From Haemophilus sp. CCUG 60358 (GTDB lineage Bacteria; Pseudomonadota; Gammaproteobacteria; Enterobacterales; Pasteurellaceae), in the NCBI RefSeq assembly GCF_001679485.1, contig NZ_LZOZ01000015.1, forward strand, positions 62,001-126,000: DNA of 64,000 nt, written 5' to 3'. The notes beneath the pieces are model-generated. The model was given only the letters and a program-made list of their open reading frames with translations. It was not told the origin of the DNA and searched no databases. Positions 1 to 11,098 of the stretch are shown here, in pieces. The stretch's first letter is position 1; the number at the start of each line of letters is the position of its first letter. A program made the position numbers and the translations under genes.

Positions 1-273
1 AAAGTAGAATGGAAAACCCCAACGGGTATCTTCATTACGATACACCATGATTTTGCCATCATCATTTTGTGTATTGATAAAATACACATCGCGCGTTGGA
101 CCATCAGCCGGATTCGATTTTGTAATCGGACCATCTTTATCCACACGTTTCACTTCCACACCCGTTACTCGCGTTACATCATAGTGTGGGAAAACGTAGT
201 CTACCACCGCGAACATAAAGCCGTGGAAAACAAAGACTACTAAAAATAAAAAGTACTTAAAAAACTTACGCAT
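1..273 (-). CDS. DUF1523 family protein (3' end cut by window edge)
   Basis: N-terminal 91 residues of a protein whose remainder lies before the window. The start (MRKFFKYFLF) follows a GAGAG ribosome site. A single hydrophobic N-terminal segment (about residues 4-27) suggests an uncleaved membrane anchor or signal peptide. It is followed by a soluble part with the motifs YDVTRVTGVEVKR, DGPTRDVYFINT and RNEDTRWGFPF, which I recognise as typical of the DUF1523 family of small membrane-anchored proteins. Function unknown. It sits 26 bp upstream of the TatD-family gene on the same strand. Family assignment is from memory of the motif pattern. Confidence 0.7.
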   Translation of the reverse strand, partial: MRKFFKYFLFLVVFVFHGFMFAVVDYVFPHYDVTRVTGVEVKRVDKDGPITKSNPADGPTRDVYFINTQNDDGKIMVYRNEDTRWGFPFYF

Positions 274-299
274 AAAACTCTCTCATTTAAATCGATGAT

Positions 300-1082
300 T
301 TATTGTACATTAATTTTAAATAAACGCTCGAAGTTTTGTGTACTAATTTGTGCAAATTCTTCCATAGACAACCCTTTTAACGCTGCCACATATTCACACA
401 CCTCTCGCGTATAGGCAGGCTGGTTCTCTTTGCCACGATAAGGCACGGGTGCTAAGTAAGGCGAATCCGTTTCAACTAACAAACGATCTGCTGGTACATA
501 ACGAATGGCTTCGCGAATACTTTCTGCGTTTTTAAAGGTAATAATGCCCGAACAAGAAATATAAAACCCTAAATCAAGTGCCTTTTTCGCAAAATCCAAG
601 GTTTCCGTAAAACAATGAATTAATCCACCGCACTTTTCTGCATGGTGCTCACGCAACATGGCAATGGTATCTTCTGATGCTGAACGCGTATGAATAATCA
701 CGGGTTTATCCACTTCATTAGCAATTCTGATTTGATCAGCAAAAACCGTTTGCTGCAATGCCTTATTATCCGCGCTGTAATAATAATCTAAACCGATTTC
801 GCCAATTGAGATCACTTTTTTATCTTGGGATAAACGTAATAAACGTTCTGCATCGTAAGGTTCTTCTTCAAGATCTAGTGGATGCACACCACAAGCCAAA
901 GACACATTCGGAAATTTTGCTAACTCAGGGTAAGCTTTTTCAAAACGGCTTAATGTTACGCCAATGGCGAGTAAATGCTTCACATCCCGTGCATTGGCTT
1001 TAGCCACTACATCAGCAATATCTTTGTGTAAATTTTCATAATCCAATGCATCTAAATGGCAATGGGAATCTACGATAAACAT
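300..1082 (-). CDS. TatD-family metal-dependent deoxyribonuclease (YcfH type)
   Basis: 260 residues, normal for the family. It shows the TIM-barrel metallohydrolase signature: DSHCHLD at residues 5-11 (metal-binding H7 and H9), GEIGLDYY with E95, IHTRSA, HCFT and the C-terminal ETDSPYLAP. TatD proteins are Mg/Mn-dependent 3'-5' exonucleases or DNases of the cytoplasm. The gene is the last of a tight minus-strand run mltG-tmk-holB-tatD, the same order as mltG-tmk-holB-ycfH in E. coli, and begins 7 bp after holB stops. This context makes it the YcfH rather than the TatD orthologue. Its exact cellular substrate is not settled. Confidence 0.92.
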   Translation of the reverse strand: MFIVDSHCHLDALDYENLHKDIADVVAKANARDVKHLLAIGVTLSRFEKAYPELAKFPNVSLACGVHPLDLEEEPYDAERLLRLSQDKKVISIGEIGLDYYYSADNKALQQTVFADQIRIANEVDKPVIIHTRSASEDTIAMLREHHAEKCGGLIHCFTETLDFAKKALDLGFYISCSGIITFKNAESIREAIRYVPADRLLVETDSPYLAPVPYRGKENQPAYTREVCEYVAALKGLSMEEFAQISTQNFERLFKINVQ

Positions 1083-1089
1083 AATTTAT

Positions 1090-2070
1090 TTAGTCCTTAA
1101 ATACGTCGGTAATTAACTTTGTCAAACCATCTAATAACATTAATTCTGTGTTAACGCCGTTGATAGTGAGTAAATCCGAGCGTACTTTTTGCATAATTTT
1201 ATTTGCGGTTAATAACCCAAGCGCTGTTTGCTCGTCTGCAAATTGAGTGACACCTGTTTTAAGATCAAGTGTTTGCCAGCCACTTTGTATTTCGAGTTTG
1301 TATTTAATGGCATCGCTTAAAAACGCTAAAATCCAATCTACTTGCTGTACGGTGCGTTCTTTTTCAAAGAAAGGCAAAATTTCCAAAGGCGAACGACGAC
1401 GATAAAACAGCCAAAATTGGCGTAGGAAATTCTTCCGTTGTTCAATTAATCCTTGCTGGAGTGTTTCCAATGCTAACAATGGACGACCCAAATTCATCGC
1501 AAGTGCGGTCAATAATTCTGATGTTTCTGCTTGAAATTGAGAAGAAAGCCAAGTTAAGGCTTCTGCTTCCGTTGGCAAAGGCACATTCCACACTTGGCAA
1601 CGGCTGTAAATGGTCGCTAACAATGAAGAGGAAGGCTCTATTTGCAATAAGAAATACGTGTTCGGACGTGGCTCTTCTAAGGTTTTGAGCAATGCATTCG
1701 CTGCCGCTTCCGTAAGACGTTCTGCATCTTGAATATATACTAATTTATTGCCGTTTTGTTGTGCGTGTTGGCTGACAACATCATTAATCGCCCGCACCTG
1801 ATCAACACCAATGTCTTTGCCTTCTTGAGAGGCTAAAACATGAAAATCAGGATGGCTGTGCGCTGCCATTAAATGGCAAGCATGACAATGCCCACAAGGT
1901 GCATTATCTGGTGTTTGACACATAATGCGTTTTGTTAAAGCCTCAAACAAACCTTCAGCACCGAGAGCTTGATCAGCTTTAATCAATAATGCATGATGCC
2001 CCAAACCTTCGCTAAAAGTTTGGCTAATTTTGTGATAAGTAGGCACTAACCAAGGATAAAGTTCGCTCAT
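1090..2070 (-). CDS. holB: DNA polymerase III subunit delta'
   Basis: 326 residues. Delta' is the stator of the clamp-loader (gamma/tau complex) that places the beta clamp on primed DNA. The sequence has the four-cysteine zinc module (C-x8-C-x2-C-x2-C, around residues 50-65), no functional Walker A motif as expected for delta', and the clamp-loader SRC motif in YSRCQVW. A longer reading frame exists, but the ATG at 2070 (MSELYPWL) overlaps the tmk stop as ATGA, the usual sign of translational coupling, and aligns with the family N terminus. Downstream TatD-family gene follows after 7 bp. Confidence 0.95.
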   Translation of the reverse strand: MSELYPWLVPTYHKISQTFSEGLGHHALLIKADQALGAEGLFEALTKRIMCQTPDNAPCGHCHACHLMAAHSHPDFHVLASQEGKDIGVDQVRAINDVVSQHAQQNGNKLVYIQDAERLTEAAANALLKTLEEPRPNTYFLLQIEPSSSLLATIYSRCQVWNVPLPTEAEALTWLSSQFQAETSELLTALAMNLGRPLLALETLQQGLIEQRKNFLRQFWLFYRRRSPLEILPFFEKERTVQQVDWILAFLSDAIKYKLEIQSGWQTLDLKTGVTQFADEQTALGLLTANKIMQKVRSDLLTINGVNTELMLLDGLTKLITDVFKD

Positions 2071-2699
2071 TTTGTTTGTGAAACCCACCAATTTTTGACC
2101 GCACTTTGAATGTCTGCTTGTACTTGTTCCAAAGGCTGACCTGCATTAACAATGGCGGCTTTCGGGTTGTTCTGCACCAATTCCAAATAACGTTGGCGGG
2201 TACGATGGAAGAAATCGAGTCCTTGTTGTTCAATGCGGTCTAATTCACCACGACCTCTAGCACGAGCAAGCCCTTCTGCAGGATCAATGTCTAAATACAG
2301 TACAAAATCAGGCTCAAAATCGCCTAATACCATATTTTTTAAATTAGCCATAAGCGTTTGGTCAAACTGACGCCCACCGCCTTGATAGGCCTGTGAAGAC
2401 ATATCATGTCGATCACCTAGCACAATTTTACCTTCTGCCAATGCTGGCTTAATCACATTTTCTACCAATTGAATTCGTGCCGCATAAAGCATCAATAATT
2501 CGGCTTTATCCGTAACTGGCTCTTCTGTTTCATGTTTGATTAAATGGCGTAATTTCTCTGCTAACGGTGTACCGCCTGGCTCACGAGTAAACACGATATC
2601 ATTTACACCAAGGGATTTTAATGTATCCACCACCGTTTGCATGGCGGTACTTTTACCTGCACCTTCCAAGCCTTCAATCACGATAAATTTGCCTTGCAT
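2067..2699 (-). CDS. tmk: Thymidylate kinase
   Basis: 210 residues. Phosphorylates dTMP to dTDP with ATP in the dTTP pathway. The P-loop GLEGAGKST is at residues 9-17, the DR-x-H catalytic/dTMP-binding motif appears as [16 protein letters not shown], and the LID-like [11 protein letters not shown] follows, all typical of TMPK. Its start overlaps the mltG stop by one base (TAATG) and its stop overlaps holB (ATGA), so mltG, tmk and holB are translationally coupled. A USS (ACCGCACTT) lies inside the 3' end of the gene near 2098-2106. Confidence 0.96.
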   Translation of the reverse strand: MQGKFIVIEGLEGAGKSTAMQTVVDTLKSLGVNDIVFTREPGGTPLAEKLRHLIKHETEEPVTDKAELLMLYAARIQLVENVIKPALAEGKIVLGDRHDMSSQAYQGGGRQFDQTLMANLKNMVLGDFEPDFVLYLDIDPAEGLARARGRGELDRIEQQGLDFFHRTRQRYLELVQNNPKAAIVNAGQPLEQVQADIQSAVKNWWVSQTK

Positions 2700-3748
2700 T
2701 AGTTGGCTCCTTTTTGTTGGCTACGATACCAACGTAAATATTCTTGCACTGCTTTATTATGCTCGTTCAGATTACGAGTAAATTTATGGCCACCACTTCC
2801 ATCAGCAACAAAATAATAAAAGTCCGTTTTTGCTGGATGAGCCACGGCCTGCAAAGCACTTTCACTCACCATCGCAATCGGTGTTGGCGGTAATCCCTCA
2901 ATCATATAGGTATTATATGGGGTTATCGTTTCCAAATCTTTCTTACGAATATTGCCGGTATAACTCTCACCCATTCCATAAATCACCGTTGGGTCAGTTT
3001 GCAGTTTCATATTGGCTTTTAAACGATTAATAAATACGGAAGCCACTTGCGGGCGCTCCGCTGCAATCCCCGTTTCTTTCTCCACAATAGAAGCCAAAAT
3101 CAACATCTGATACGGATCCGCTAATGGGAGATTTTCATCGCGTTCACCCCATGCTTTATCCAAGGCTTTTTGTAAACGAGTAGTTGAACGTTTTAATAAT
3201 TCAAGATCAGTCGAATTTGGGGTGTAATTATAGGTATCTGGATACAACCACCCATCCATGTTATTCCATTCGTAAACGGCTTTTGCAACGGCTGGAATAT
3301 CTAATAACGCCATAATTTCTTTATCACTTTTACCTTGCAAGGTTTGTTTTAAGTGCGGTGCGCTTTCAAGGTTTTTACGCCATTCCTTGAACGTCTTACC
3401 CTCAATAAACTTCACACTAAATTGCGCTTCCTTGCCAGAATTAATCATATCCAATAAATCTTGCAACGTTTTCACGCCCGTTAAAGAGTAAGTCCCCGCT
3501 TTCACTTTGTTGAGCTGAGGTTGTAATTTCAATAACCAAGGTAATAAATCAGCATGCTCAAGAATTTTTTCCTGCTCTAATAATGCTGCGAGTTTACTGC
3601 CCGTAGTGCCTCGCTCAATCGTAAGCAATTGATCTTGCGTGACATTCACCGGCGTATGAACAAACTCCGTTAGTTTTTGATAACCCCAAAAACCAACACC
3701 GCCAAGAATTAGCAGAAGAATTAGTAAAAAGACAAAAAATTTTTTCAT
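2699..3748 (-). CDS. mltG: Endolytic peptidoglycan transglycosylase MltG
   Basis: 349 residues, YceG-like family. One N-terminal membrane anchor (about residues 3-25) holds the enzyme in the inner membrane facing the periplasm. A LysM-like region is followed by the catalytic domain with the segment [11 protein letters not shown]; the Glu of this motif is the known catalytic acid (near residue 220). MltG cleaves nascent glycan strands and is thought to end glycan polymerisation. First gene of the coupled mltG-tmk-holB-tatD family run. No unusual features. Confidence 0.94.
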   Translation of the reverse strand: MKKFFVFLLILLLILGGVGFWGYQKLTEFVHTPVNVTQDQLLTIERGTTGSKLAALLEQEKILEHADLLPWLLKLQPQLNKVKAGTYSLTGVKTLQDLLDMINSGKEAQFSVKFIEGKTFKEWRKNLESAPHLKQTLQGKSDKEIMALLDIPAVAKAVYEWNNMDGWLYPDTYNYTPNSTDLELLKRSTTRLQKALDKAWGERDENLPLADPYQMLILASIVEKETGIAAERPQVASVFINRLKANMKLQTDPTVIYGMGESYTGNIRKKDLETITPYNTYMIEGLPPTPIAMVSESALQAVAHPAKTDFYYFVADGSGGHKFTRNLNEHNKAVQEYLRWYRSQQKGAN

Positions 3749-3774
3749 GCGTCACTCATTTTATAAAAACGACA

Positions 3775-3797
3775 AAAGGGGCAAAAATGCCCCCTTA
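3775..3797 (-). terminator. Rho-independent terminator of the peptidyl-prolyl isomerase gene
   Basis: On the minus strand, AAGGGGGCA, loop TTTT, TGCCCCTT followed by a T-rich stretch, directly after the stop at 3813. It separates this gene from mltG. Confidence 0.75.
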
Positions 3798-3812
3798 TTC
3801 TAACGGTTTCTG

Positions 3813-4745
3813 TTATTTATCGAAATATTGAATATCAGCATTTTTACGTAATGCCTTCACCCAGTCTTTGGTTGCATCTTGCAATTGGCTATTTACGATT
3901 TGCTCGTAAGCTTTTTGACGATAGGCATCTTCTGTTTTATCACCATCGCGACTGCCAGTTACTTCTAAAATATGCCAACCAAATTCAGATTTAAACGGTG
4001 CAGAAATAGTACCTTGTGGTGTAGTTTCAACCATTTTTGCAAATGGGCCCACATAAGCTTCTGGAAAGGCATAGCCTAAACTGCCGCCATTCGCACCTGA
4101 TAAATAATCTTTAGAATATTTTAAAGCTGCATCTGCAAAAGTCATTTTTCCTGAAACAATATCACCACGAATACGCTCTAATTCAGCTTTCGCTTGTGCA
4201 TCGTTCAGTAATGGGTTTAATTTTAATAAAATATGACGAACTTCATACTCTTTGCCCATCACTTTTTGCGCGGTACCTTTTGCTTTTGCTTCATCGAGCA
4301 TTTGTTTACCCAATGCATCCACTTGCTCGCGAGTCACATCCACGCTGTTTTGAATAGCATGGTTACGCACGCCCGCCATTAACATTTGGCGAGAAATTTG
4401 TTGTTTAAATGCATTTAAGGAAATGCCTTGATAATCCAATGCATCTAAGAATTGACCATAAGTTAAACCATTTTTCGCCGCAATATCTTCTACGATACGG
4501 TTTACTTCAGCTTGGTTTACTTTTACACCGGATTCTTTGATAGCTTTCTCTGTCAGCATATCATCAATAATCTTATCTAATGCTGCTCGTTGGCTACCTT
4601 TCTTGCCCATTACGGCATTCACTTGGCTTTGTAAAATTGGTGTACCATTTACGGTCGCCACAACGCGTTCTTCTGCTTGTACTTGAGAAAACGTAAACAG
4701 ACCGATCATGGCAAACAAAAGAGATTTTAACATTGATTTTTTCAT
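3813..4745 (-). CDS. Periplasmic peptidyl-prolyl cis-trans isomerase (parvulin/SurA-PrsA type)
   Basis: 310 residues. A Sec signal peptide ends at about residue 24 (FSQVQA/EE). An N-terminal SurA-like chaperone region precedes a single parvulin domain at roughly residues 165-265, with EVRHILLK, the FADAALKYSKD helix, GGSLGYAFPEAYVGPF and FGWHILEV, the standard parvulin blocks. It probably assists folding of periplasmic or outer-membrane proteins. One parvulin domain, rather than two as in SurA, points to a PrsA/PpiC-like foldase. Stands alone between pyrR and mltG with its own terminator. Confidence 0.9.
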   Translation of the reverse strand: MKKSMLKSLLFAMIGLFTFSQVQAEERVVATVNGTPILQSQVNAVMGKKGSQRAALDKIIDDMLTEKAIKESGVKVNQAEVNRIVEDIAAKNGLTYGQFLDALDYQGISLNAFKQQISRQMLMAGVRNHAIQNSVDVTREQVDALGKQMLDEAKAKGTAQKVMGKEYEVRHILLKLNPLLNDAQAKAELERIRGDIVSGKMTFADAALKYSKDYLSGANGGSLGYAFPEAYVGPFAKMVETTPQGTISAPFKSEFGWHILEVTGSRDGDKTEDAYRQKAYEQIVNSQLQDATKDWVKALRKNADIQYFDK

Positions 4746-4822
4746 TTTAGTTGTCTTAAAAAATAATAGGATAATGCTCGTTAGATTATCAATTTTATCA
4801 AAGGTTCACAATAGGCTGATCG

Positions 4823-5362
4823 TTATTTAGGCAATAATGCCACTTCATAACAACCATCATATTTTAATGTACGCACCTGAACTTGTTCATCGCGAGAGGT
4901 CGGCACATTTTTACCCACATAATCTGCCCGAATCGGCAATTCACGATGTCCACGATCCACTAAAATCACCAACTCAATTTTAGCTGCTCGACCAAAATCC
5001 GTTAACGCATCCATTGCAGCACGAATGGTTCTTCCGGTGAATAGAACATCATCGATCAAAATGACTTCTTTACCCTGAATATTCATATAACTTGAGGCAC
5101 CGCTATACACAGGGGTTGGATTTTCAGGTTCAACATACTCTAAGTCATCGCGGTAAAATGTGATATCCAATTCCATCATGGGAAGACTTACTCCATTCAA
5201 CTCTTCAATGCGACGTTGAATCAATTCGGCAATTTCAGCACCACGACGTTTCACCCCAACTAAAATTACATTATCGAAATCTTGGTGCTTTTCAATAATT
5301 TCATGGGAAATACGTGAAATGGTGCGTAAAAATCTGTCTGCATCAATAATAATTTTTTCCAT
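4823..5362 (-). CDS. pyrR: PyrR: pyrimidine regulatory protein / uracil phosphoribosyltransferase
   Basis: 179 residues from the ATG at 5362, which has GAGAG upstream; a longer in-frame start at 5410 would run through the USS terminator and is rejected. The PRPP-binding loop is VILIDDVLFTGRT, and VILVGVKRRGAEIA and ELVILVDRGHRELPI are family hallmarks. In Gram-positives PyrR binds pyr mRNA leaders; in Haemophilus it more likely serves mainly as a UPRTase, since no PyrR-type attenuator was seen here. It is not in a pyr operon in this window. Confidence 0.93.
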   Translation of the reverse strand: MEKIIIDADRFLRTISRISHEIIEKHQDFDNVILVGVKRRGAEIAELIQRRIEELNGVSLPMMELDITFYRDDLEYVEPENPTPVYSGASSYMNIQGKEVILIDDVLFTGRTIRAAMDALTDFGRAAKIELVILVDRGHRELPIRADYVGKNVPTSRDEQVQVRTLKYDGCYEVALLPK

Positions 5363-5390
5363 TTTATCTCTCGCTTTGTTTACATAGACT

Positions 5391-5431
5391 AAGTGCGGTT
5401 GAAAAAACACTGATTTTTTGACCGCACTTTT
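5391..5431. terminator. Inverted USS pair acting as terminator between dnaE and pyrR
   Basis: AAGTGCGGT and ACCGCACTT face each other, extended by runs of A and T around a six-base loop. It lies 10 bp beyond the dnaE start-distal region of pyrR, that is between pyrR's start and the dnaE stop at 5441, so it ends dnaE transcripts. Confidence 0.75.
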
Positions 5432-5440
5432 ACTGGAATA

Positions 5441-8400
5441 TTAACCGAATTCTAGCTCTACCGCATTTTCGCCGAGCAAATTCACCAATTCTGTTAGAAT
5501 CTCATCCGTTGGTGTAATAGACCATTGAATCCCTAAACGCAATAACGCACGACCTTTTGCGCTTTGATAATATACGTTAATTGGTAAAGTACCGCCACTA
5601 ACAGGTTCTAACATTTCTTTCAATTTCTTAATAAAACTTGGGCTAATCTGCTCCTCAGACAAACTGATAGCCAAAGATTTTGCATAACGGGAACGCGCCT
5701 CATCTAAGGTCATTAAATCCCGTACCGACATTTTTAATCCACCAGAAAAATCGTCAAAACTCACCTGACCAGATACCACTACAACCGTATCTTTTTGTAG
5801 TTTTTCGCCGAATTGGTCTAAGCTTTCGCCGAATAGGGTTAGGTCTAAACGCCCTGATCGGTCATCAATGGTTGCGATACCGATGCGATTGCCTTTTTTC
5901 GTTGTTGCAAAACGCGTTGACACCAACAAACCAGCTGCAGTGCTAATTTGCCCACGGCGGTTTGGCGTGAGATCTTTTAATCGCGTAGAGCTGTAATGAG
6001 AAAGCTCTTTTAAATAACGACTTACTGGATGACTGCTTAAATACAAACCTAGAGTTTCTCGCTCACCATCTAGAATTTGCTTTTCTGTGTAAGGTGGCGT
6101 ATGGGCGTAAGCATTTTCCACTTCTTCGTGTGTTTCTGTCAGCACACCGAACATATCGGTTTGCCCCATGGCCTCATCTTTTGCATGCTGATCAGAGGCC
6201 TTGAGTGCATCTTCTAGATTCTTAGATAACGCCGCACGATGTGGCCCTAACTTATCAAACGCACCCGACATAATCAGACTTTCAAAGGTACGACGATTAA
6301 TTTTCTTCAAATCAACGCGAGCACATAAATCAAATAAATCTCTGAAAATGCCACCTTCATTACGAGCGGTAATCAATGCATCAATCGGACCTTCCCCCAC
6401 ACCTTTAATGGCGCCGATACCGTAAACAATCTCACCATTTTCATTCACACTGAAATGATGTTTCCCTACATTGATATCCGGTGGGGTAACTTTTAAGCCC
6501 ATACGTAAACATTCATCGTACAAGCCAACAATTTTATCCGTATTATCCATTTCCGAGGTCATTACCGCAGCCATAAACTCAGCAGGGAAATGGGTTTTCA
6601 GCCAAAGGGTTTGATAAGATACTAACGCATAAGCCGCTGAGTGCGATTTATTGAAACCATAGCCGGCAAATTTTTCCACCAAGTCGAAAATCTTCATGGA
6701 AAGCTCGCCATCAACGCCGTTTTTTTCCGCGCCTTCTTTAAACACTGAGCGCTGTTTCGCCATTTCTTCCGGCTTTTTCTTACCCATCGCACGGCGTAAT
6801 AAGTCCGCACCGCCAAGAGTATAACCCGCTAATACCTGAGCAATTTGCATGACTTGCTCTTGGTACAAAATAATACCATAAGTTGGCTCTAAAATCGGTT
6901 TAAGGCTTTCATGTTGATAGTTTGCGTCAGGATAAGACACTTCTTCTCGACCATGTTTACGGTCAATAAAGTTATCCACCATGCCCGATTGTAATGGACC
7001 AGGGCGGAATAATGCTACCAACGCGATAATATCTTCAAAACAGTCTGGCTGAAGGCGTTTAATTAAATCTTTCATCCCACGCGATTCCAACTGGAATACA
7101 GCGGTCGTTTCAGACCGTTTCAGCAAATCAAAGGATTCGGGATCATCTAATGGAATAGCGGCAATATCGACTAACGGTTTGCCTTCATGAGTAAGGCGGG
7201 CATTAATCATATCTAGTGCCCATTTGATAATGGTGAGTGTACGCAAACCTAAGAAGTCAAACTTCACTAAACCGGCATATTCCACATCATTTTTATCGAA
7301 GTGGGTGACCGGATGAAGACCCTCACTATCGCAATAAAGTGGTGAAAAGTCAGTAATCAAAGAAGGCGAAATTACCACACCACCTGCGTGTTTACCCGCA
7401 TTTCGCGTTACCCCTTCCAGCTTACGCGCCATATCAATTAGGGCTTTAACTTCTTCATCCGTATCATATGCTGTTTGTAATTGCGGTTCAGCCTCAAAAG
7501 CCTTGGCTAAAGTCATGCCTGGATCAGGTGGAATCATTTTCGAAATACGATCCACAAAGCCATAAGGATGGCCTAACACGCGACCTACATCTCGAATTAC
7601 CGCTTTGGCCGCCATGGTACCGAAGGTAATAATTTGTGATACCGCACCACGACCATAGGTTTCTGCCACATGATCGATAACGCGATCTCGCCCATCCATA
7701 CAAAAATCCACGTCGAAATCGGGCATGGAAACACGTTCTGGGTTTAAAAAACGCTCAAAAAGAAGATCGAATTCAAGGGGATCTAAATCGGTAATTTTTA
7801 GTGCATAAGCCACCAATGAACCCGCACCAGAACCCCGTCCAGGCCCTACCGGAATATCGTTGTCTTTTGACCACTGGATAAACTCCATGACGATTAAGAA
7901 GTAACCCGGGAAACCCATTTGGTTGATCACATCGAGTTCGACTTGAAGACGCTCATCATATTCCGGTCGTCTTTCTGCCCGCACTTTTTCATCGGGGAAT
8001 AAAAATGCCAACCGCTCTTCCAAACCTTCTTTGGATTTCATCACCAAATAATCTTCCGTACTCAGATCGCCTGTTGGGAATTTTGGGAGGAAATATTCGC
8101 CCAAACGCAAAGTGACATTACAGCGTTGCGCAATTAATACTGTATTTTCAAGCGCAGAAGGAATATCAGCAAATAATTGGCACATCTCTTCTTCTGAGCG
8201 GAAATATTGTTGTTCGGTATAACGTTTTGGACGTTTTGGGTCGTCTAGGGTATAGCCATCATGAATAGCGACACGAATTTCGTGTGCCTCAAAATCATCA
8301 GGTGCGAGAAAGACAACATCGTTGGTTGCAACAAGCGGTAAATCATGTTCCTCAGCCAATTTTAATGCGGCTTGAATATAACGCTCTTCATCCAGATGCC

Positions 8401-8920
8401 CTGTTCTGGAAAGCGAAAGGTAAAAATGGTCAGGGAAAAATTCTTGATAAAAACTAACCGCACTTTCAGCTTCGGAAATATTTTCTTTAAGGAGTTTTTT
8501 CGCGATATCGCCTTGTGTGCCACCTGATAAAACAATTACACCTTCACGGTGTTCAATCAACCACTCTTGGTCGATATAAGGTAGGTCCACATAGCCACGT
8601 TGATAGGCTTTTGAAAGCAGTAAGGTGATGTTTTTATAGCCTTCGTTGTTCTTAGCAAGTAAAGTGAGCGTAAATAATTCCTCACCGCATAACTCGCTTT
8701 TAACATGAACATCTGCGCCAATAATCGGTTTAATCCCCGAAGAAAGAGTTTCACCATAAAAACGCACCACACCACAAAAATTGGTGAAATCTGTTAATGC
8801 CAACGCGACCATATTATTTGCTGCACACGCTTTGACCAATGGTTTCACTTTCGCAATTCCATCAATCATCGAAAAATCAGTGTGCGTACGAAGATGTACA
8901 AAACGCGGTTTGGCTGACAT
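5441..8920 (-). CDS. dnaE: DNA polymerase III alpha subunit (replicative polymerase)
   Basis: 1159 residues, the usual DnaE1 length. Order of domains: N-terminal PHP domain ([13 protein letters not shown] at the start), C-family polymerase palm with the catalytic aspartates in [13 protein letters not shown] (near residue 400) and [14 protein letters not shown] just before it, fingers including [11 protein letters not shown], a helix-hairpin-helix region ([14 protein letters not shown], about 840-860) and a C-terminal OB fold. It performs leading- and lagging-strand synthesis. Preceded by AAGGAA. Several USS lie inside or at its borders. No truncation seen. Confidence 0.97.
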   Translation of the reverse strand: MSAKPRFVHLRTHTDFSMIDGIAKVKPLVKACAANNMVALALTDFTNFCGVVRFYGETLSSGIKPIIGADVHVKSELCGEELFTLTLLAKNNEGYKNITLLLSKAYQRGYVDLPYIDQEWLIEHREGVIVLSGGTQGDIAKKLLKENISEAESAVSFYQEFFPDHFYLSLSRTGHLDEERYIQAALKLAEEHDLPLVATNDVVFLAPDDFEAHEIRVAIHDGYTLDDPKRPKRYTEQQYFRSEEEMCQLFADIPSALENTVLIAQRCNVTLRLGEYFLPKFPTGDLSTEDYLVMKSKEGLEERLAFLFPDEKVRAERRPEYDERLQVELDVINQMGFPGYFLIVMEFIQWSKDNDIPVGPGRGSGAGSLVAYALKITDLDPLEFDLLFERFLNPERVSMPDFDVDFCMDGRDRVIDHVAETYGRGAVSQIITFGTMAAKAVIRDVGRVLGHPYGFVDRISKMIPPDPGMTLAKAFEAEPQLQTAYDTDEEVKALIDMARKLEGVTRNAGKHAGGVVISPSLITDFSPLYCDSEGLHPVTHFDKNDVEYAGLVKFDFLGLRTLTIIKWALDMINARLTHEGKPLVDIAAIPLDDPESFDLLKRSETTAVFQLESRGMKDLIKRLQPDCFEDIIALVALFRPGPLQSGMVDNFIDRKHGREEVSYPDANYQHESLKPILEPTYGIILYQEQVMQIAQVLAGYTLGGADLLRRAMGKKKPEEMAKQRSVFKEGAEKNGVDGELSMKIFDLVEKFAGYGFNKSHSAAYALVSYQTLWLKTHFPAEFMAAVMTSEMDNTDKIVGLYDECLRMGLKVTPPDINVGKHHFSVNENGEIVYGIGAIKGVGEGPIDALITARNEGGIFRDLFDLCARVDLKKINRRTFESLIMSGAFDKLGPHRAALSKNLEDALKASDQHAKDEAMGQTDMFGVLTETHEEVENAYAHTPPYTEKQILDGERETLGLYLSSHPVSRYLKELSHYSSTRLKDLTPNRRGQISTAAGLLVSTRFATTKKGNRIGIATIDDRSGRLDLTLFGESLDQFGEKLQKDTVVVVSGQVSFDDFSGGLKMSVRDLMTLDEARSRYAKSLAISLSEEQISPSFIKKLKEMLEPVSGGTLPINVYYQSAKGRALLRLGIQWSITPTDEILTELVNLLGENAVELEFG

Positions 8921-8987
8921 TCAAATTCCTTGTTCAGTAAAAGTGCGGTTAATTTTAACGGGATTTTACAATCGGCTCAATAAACAA

Positions 8988-9010
8988 AATGCGAGGCTAA
9001 GCCCCGCATT
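8988..9010 (-). terminator. Terminator downstream of gpt
   Basis: AATGCG-A-GGC, loop, GCC-C-CGCATT hairpin immediately after the gpt stop at 9029 on the minus strand, followed on that strand by TTTGTTTATT. Also preceded by a lone USS at about 8940. Confidence 0.65.
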
Positions 9011-9028
9011 CCCAACTCATATTTGTAA

Positions 9029-9487
9029 TTATTTTCTTGCCAATGGTGGCACGAAAGTTAAACCTAAATCCCAAGGTTGTTCAATCCAAGTGTTTTGTGG
9101 AATATCAATTACATAATCATCCACCAACTCAGCACCTGCAGGTTTTGCGAATACTGTGACGAGTTTTGCTTTTGGATACATTTCACGAATTGCACGAGCA
9201 GTGTTGCCGGTATCTACCAAATCGTCTACCACGATCATTCCTTCGCCATCACCATCTGCGCGGTGTAATACTTTTAATGCACCTTGTTCATCGTGATCAT
9301 AGCTAGCAATACACACGGTTTCTACGAAACGAATATTTAATTCGCGAGCAAGTACCGCTGCTGGGAATAAACCACCACGGCTTACTGCGATGATACCTTT
9401 CCACTGAGTGGCAGGAAGTAAACGTTCCGCTAATTTGCGGGCATGCATTTGGAACATATCCCAAGTCACAACATATTTTTCGCTCAT
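9029..9487 (-). CDS. gpt: Xanthine (guanine) phosphoribosyltransferase
   Basis: 152 residues, the same length as E. coli Gpt. Salvages guanine and xanthine with PRPP. The PRPP-binding motif is [33 protein letters not shown] is the type-I PRTase N-terminal loop, and the family's C-terminal [16 protein letters not shown] hood is present. Monocistronic, divergent from pepD. Start preceded by AAGGGATTTG. Confidence 0.95.
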   Translation of the reverse strand: MSEKYVVTWDMFQMHARKLAERLLPATQWKGIIAVSRGGLFPAAVLARELNIRFVETVCIASYDHDEQGALKVLHRADGDGEGMIVVDDLVDTGNTARAIREMYPKAKLVTVFAKPAGAELVDDYVIDIPQNTWIEQPWDLGLTFVPPLARK

Positions 9488-9554
9488 AACAAATCCCTTA
9501 AACTTTGTCGCTAAATAAAAAAATTGCGGAATTTTAACCTGAAATGGCGTTTTA

Positions 9555-9563
9555 TGCTATGAT
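9555..9563 (+). promoter_or_regulatory. Extended -10 promoter element for pepD
   Basis: TGCTATGAT is an extended -10 (TGnTATGAT) 35 bp before the pepD ATG; a clear -35 was not found, as is common for extended -10 promoters. Confidence 0.4.
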
Positions 9564-9597
9564 TTCCGCAAAATTTTAATGAAAAAAGGAGTTCATT

Positions 9598-11046
9598 ATG
9601 TCAGAAATTACCACATTACAACCGCAATTACTTTGGAAATGGTTTGATCAAATTTGTGCGATTCCACATCCTTCTCATCACGAAGATGCGCTCGCGACCT
9701 TTATTGTTAACTGGGCGAAAGAAAAACAATTTTTTGCCGAGCGTGATGAAGCCGGTAATGTATTAATTCGTAAACCTGCCACAGCAGGTATGGAAAACAG
9801 CCAACCTGTTGTGTTACAAGCACATTTAGATATGGTTCCACAAGCGAATGAAGGCAATCCACACAACTTCGCTCAAGACCCAATTCGCCCTTATATTGAT
9901 AGCGATTGGGTAAAAGCACAAGGCACCACACTTGGCGCGGATAACGGTATCGGTTTAGCCTCGACCTTAGCGGTATTAGAAAGTACCGATATTGCACATC
10001 CACCACTTGAAGTGTTACTCACCATGACTGAGGAAACCGGCATGGATGGTGCCGTACACCTTCGCCGCAATTGGTTAAAATCGGAAATCTTAATTAATAC
10101 CGATACCGAAGAAATCGGTGAAATCTATATTGGTTGTGCTGGTGGGGTAAATGCGAATGTTGAACTACCTGTTCACCGTGAAACCAATTCATTCAACCAT
10201 ACTTTGCAAATTAACTTAAAAGGTTTACGTGGCGGTCACTCTGGTTGTGATATTCACACCACACGTGCGAATGCAATTAAAGTATTGGCGCGTTTATTAG
10301 CAAAACTTTCACAAAATCAACCGCACTTTGCCCTTGCAGAAATTCGCGGAGGCTCAATTCGTAATGCGATTCCACGTGAAGCCGCCGCAACCATTTGCTT
10401 CAATCATGATGTAAAAAGCGTAAAAAGTGCGGTCAAAAATTTTGAAGTTTTATTGAAAGATGAGCTTGCTATCGCTGAACCAAACTTAACCTTAACCGCT
10501 GAGCTAGTTGAAAATCCACAACAAACCTTCACGCTTGAAACCACCAAAAAAGTGATTAATTTGCTGAACGTCTTACCAAATGGCGTGATCCGCAACAGTG
10601 ATGTAATCCAAAATGTCGTGGAGAGCTCGTTAAGCATTGGTGTATTAAAAACCCTTGAAGATAAAATCAAAGGTACGATTCTTATTCGCTCACTTATTGA
10701 AAGTGGTAAAGAGTATGTAGGGGAAACCTTAACTTCACTCGCTGAACTCACTGGTGCAACGGTTGAATTCTCAGGTTCTTACCCTGGTTGGAAACCGGTA
10801 AACGACACGGCAATTTTAGCCTTAATGAAAAAACATTATGCAGAAGTGCTTGGCAAAGAGCCTGAGATTAAAGTAATTCATGCGGGTCTTGAATGTGGCT
10901 TGTTAAAAGAACATTATCCGAACATTGAGATGATTTCTGTAGGGCCAACTATTCTCAATGCGCATTCGCCTGATGAAAAAGTCCAAATTTCAACAGTACA
11001 AACTTACTGGGAGTTACTCACTAAAGTCTTAGCAGATATTAAATAA
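9598..11046 (+). CDS. pepD: Aminoacyl-histidine dipeptidase (peptidase D)
   Basis: 482 residues, close to E. coli PepD (485). M20 family zinc dipeptidase of the cytoplasm that hydrolyses dipeptides including carnosine-like Xaa-His. Metal ligands and catalytic residues are visible: H76-L-D78, TLGADNG (bridging Asp), MTEETGMDG (catalytic Glu pair), and HAGLECG near the C terminus; the lid domain with [12 protein letters not shown] is in the middle. Strong AAAGGAG ribosome site. Two USS are embedded in the coding region (near 10320 and 10430). Terminates at a strong hairpin shared with convergent htpX. Confidence 0.96.
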   Translation: MSEITTLQPQLLWKWFDQICAIPHPSHHEDALATFIVNWAKEKQFFAERDEAGNVLIRKPATAGMENSQPVVLQAHLDMVPQANEGNPHNFAQDPIRPYIDSDWVKAQGTTLGADNGIGLASTLAVLESTDIAHPPLEVLLTMTEETGMDGAVHLRRNWLKSEILINTDTEEIGEIYIGCAGGVNANVELPVHRETNSFNHTLQINLKGLRGGHSGCDIHTTRANAIKVLARLLAKLSQNQPHFALAEIRGGSIRNAIPREAAATICFNHDVKSVKSAVKNFEVLLKDELAIAEPNLTLTAELVENPQQTFTLETTKKVINLLNVLPNGVIRNSDVIQNVVESSLSIGVLKTLEDKIKGTILIRSLIESGKEYVGETLTSLAELTGATVEFSGSYPGWKPVNDTAILALMKKHYAEVLGKEPEIKVIHAGLECGLLKEHYPNIEMISVGPTILNAHSPDEKVQISTVQTYWELLTKVLADIK

Positions 11047-11056
11047 TCTACAAATA

Positions 11057-11093
11057 AAAAGGGCTAAATATTACATTTAGCCCTTTATTTTTT
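11057..11093. terminator. Bidirectional terminator between pepD and htpX
   Basis: AAAGGGCTAAAT and ATTTAGCCCTTT stem with a five-base loop, followed by a T-run on the plus strand and preceded by A-rich sequence for the minus strand; lies between two convergent genes. Confidence 0.9.
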
Positions 11094-11098
11094 ATCTT

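Noticed and set aside
2024..2233. Minus-strand frame across the tmk-holB junction
   Set aside because: Fully covered by tmk and holB in other frames, which are coupled by ATGA; a shadow frame.
4746..5440. PyrR-binding attenuator near pyrR
   Set aside because: No pyrimidine genes are adjacent and no anti-terminator/terminator pair could be drawn; only the USS hairpin is present.
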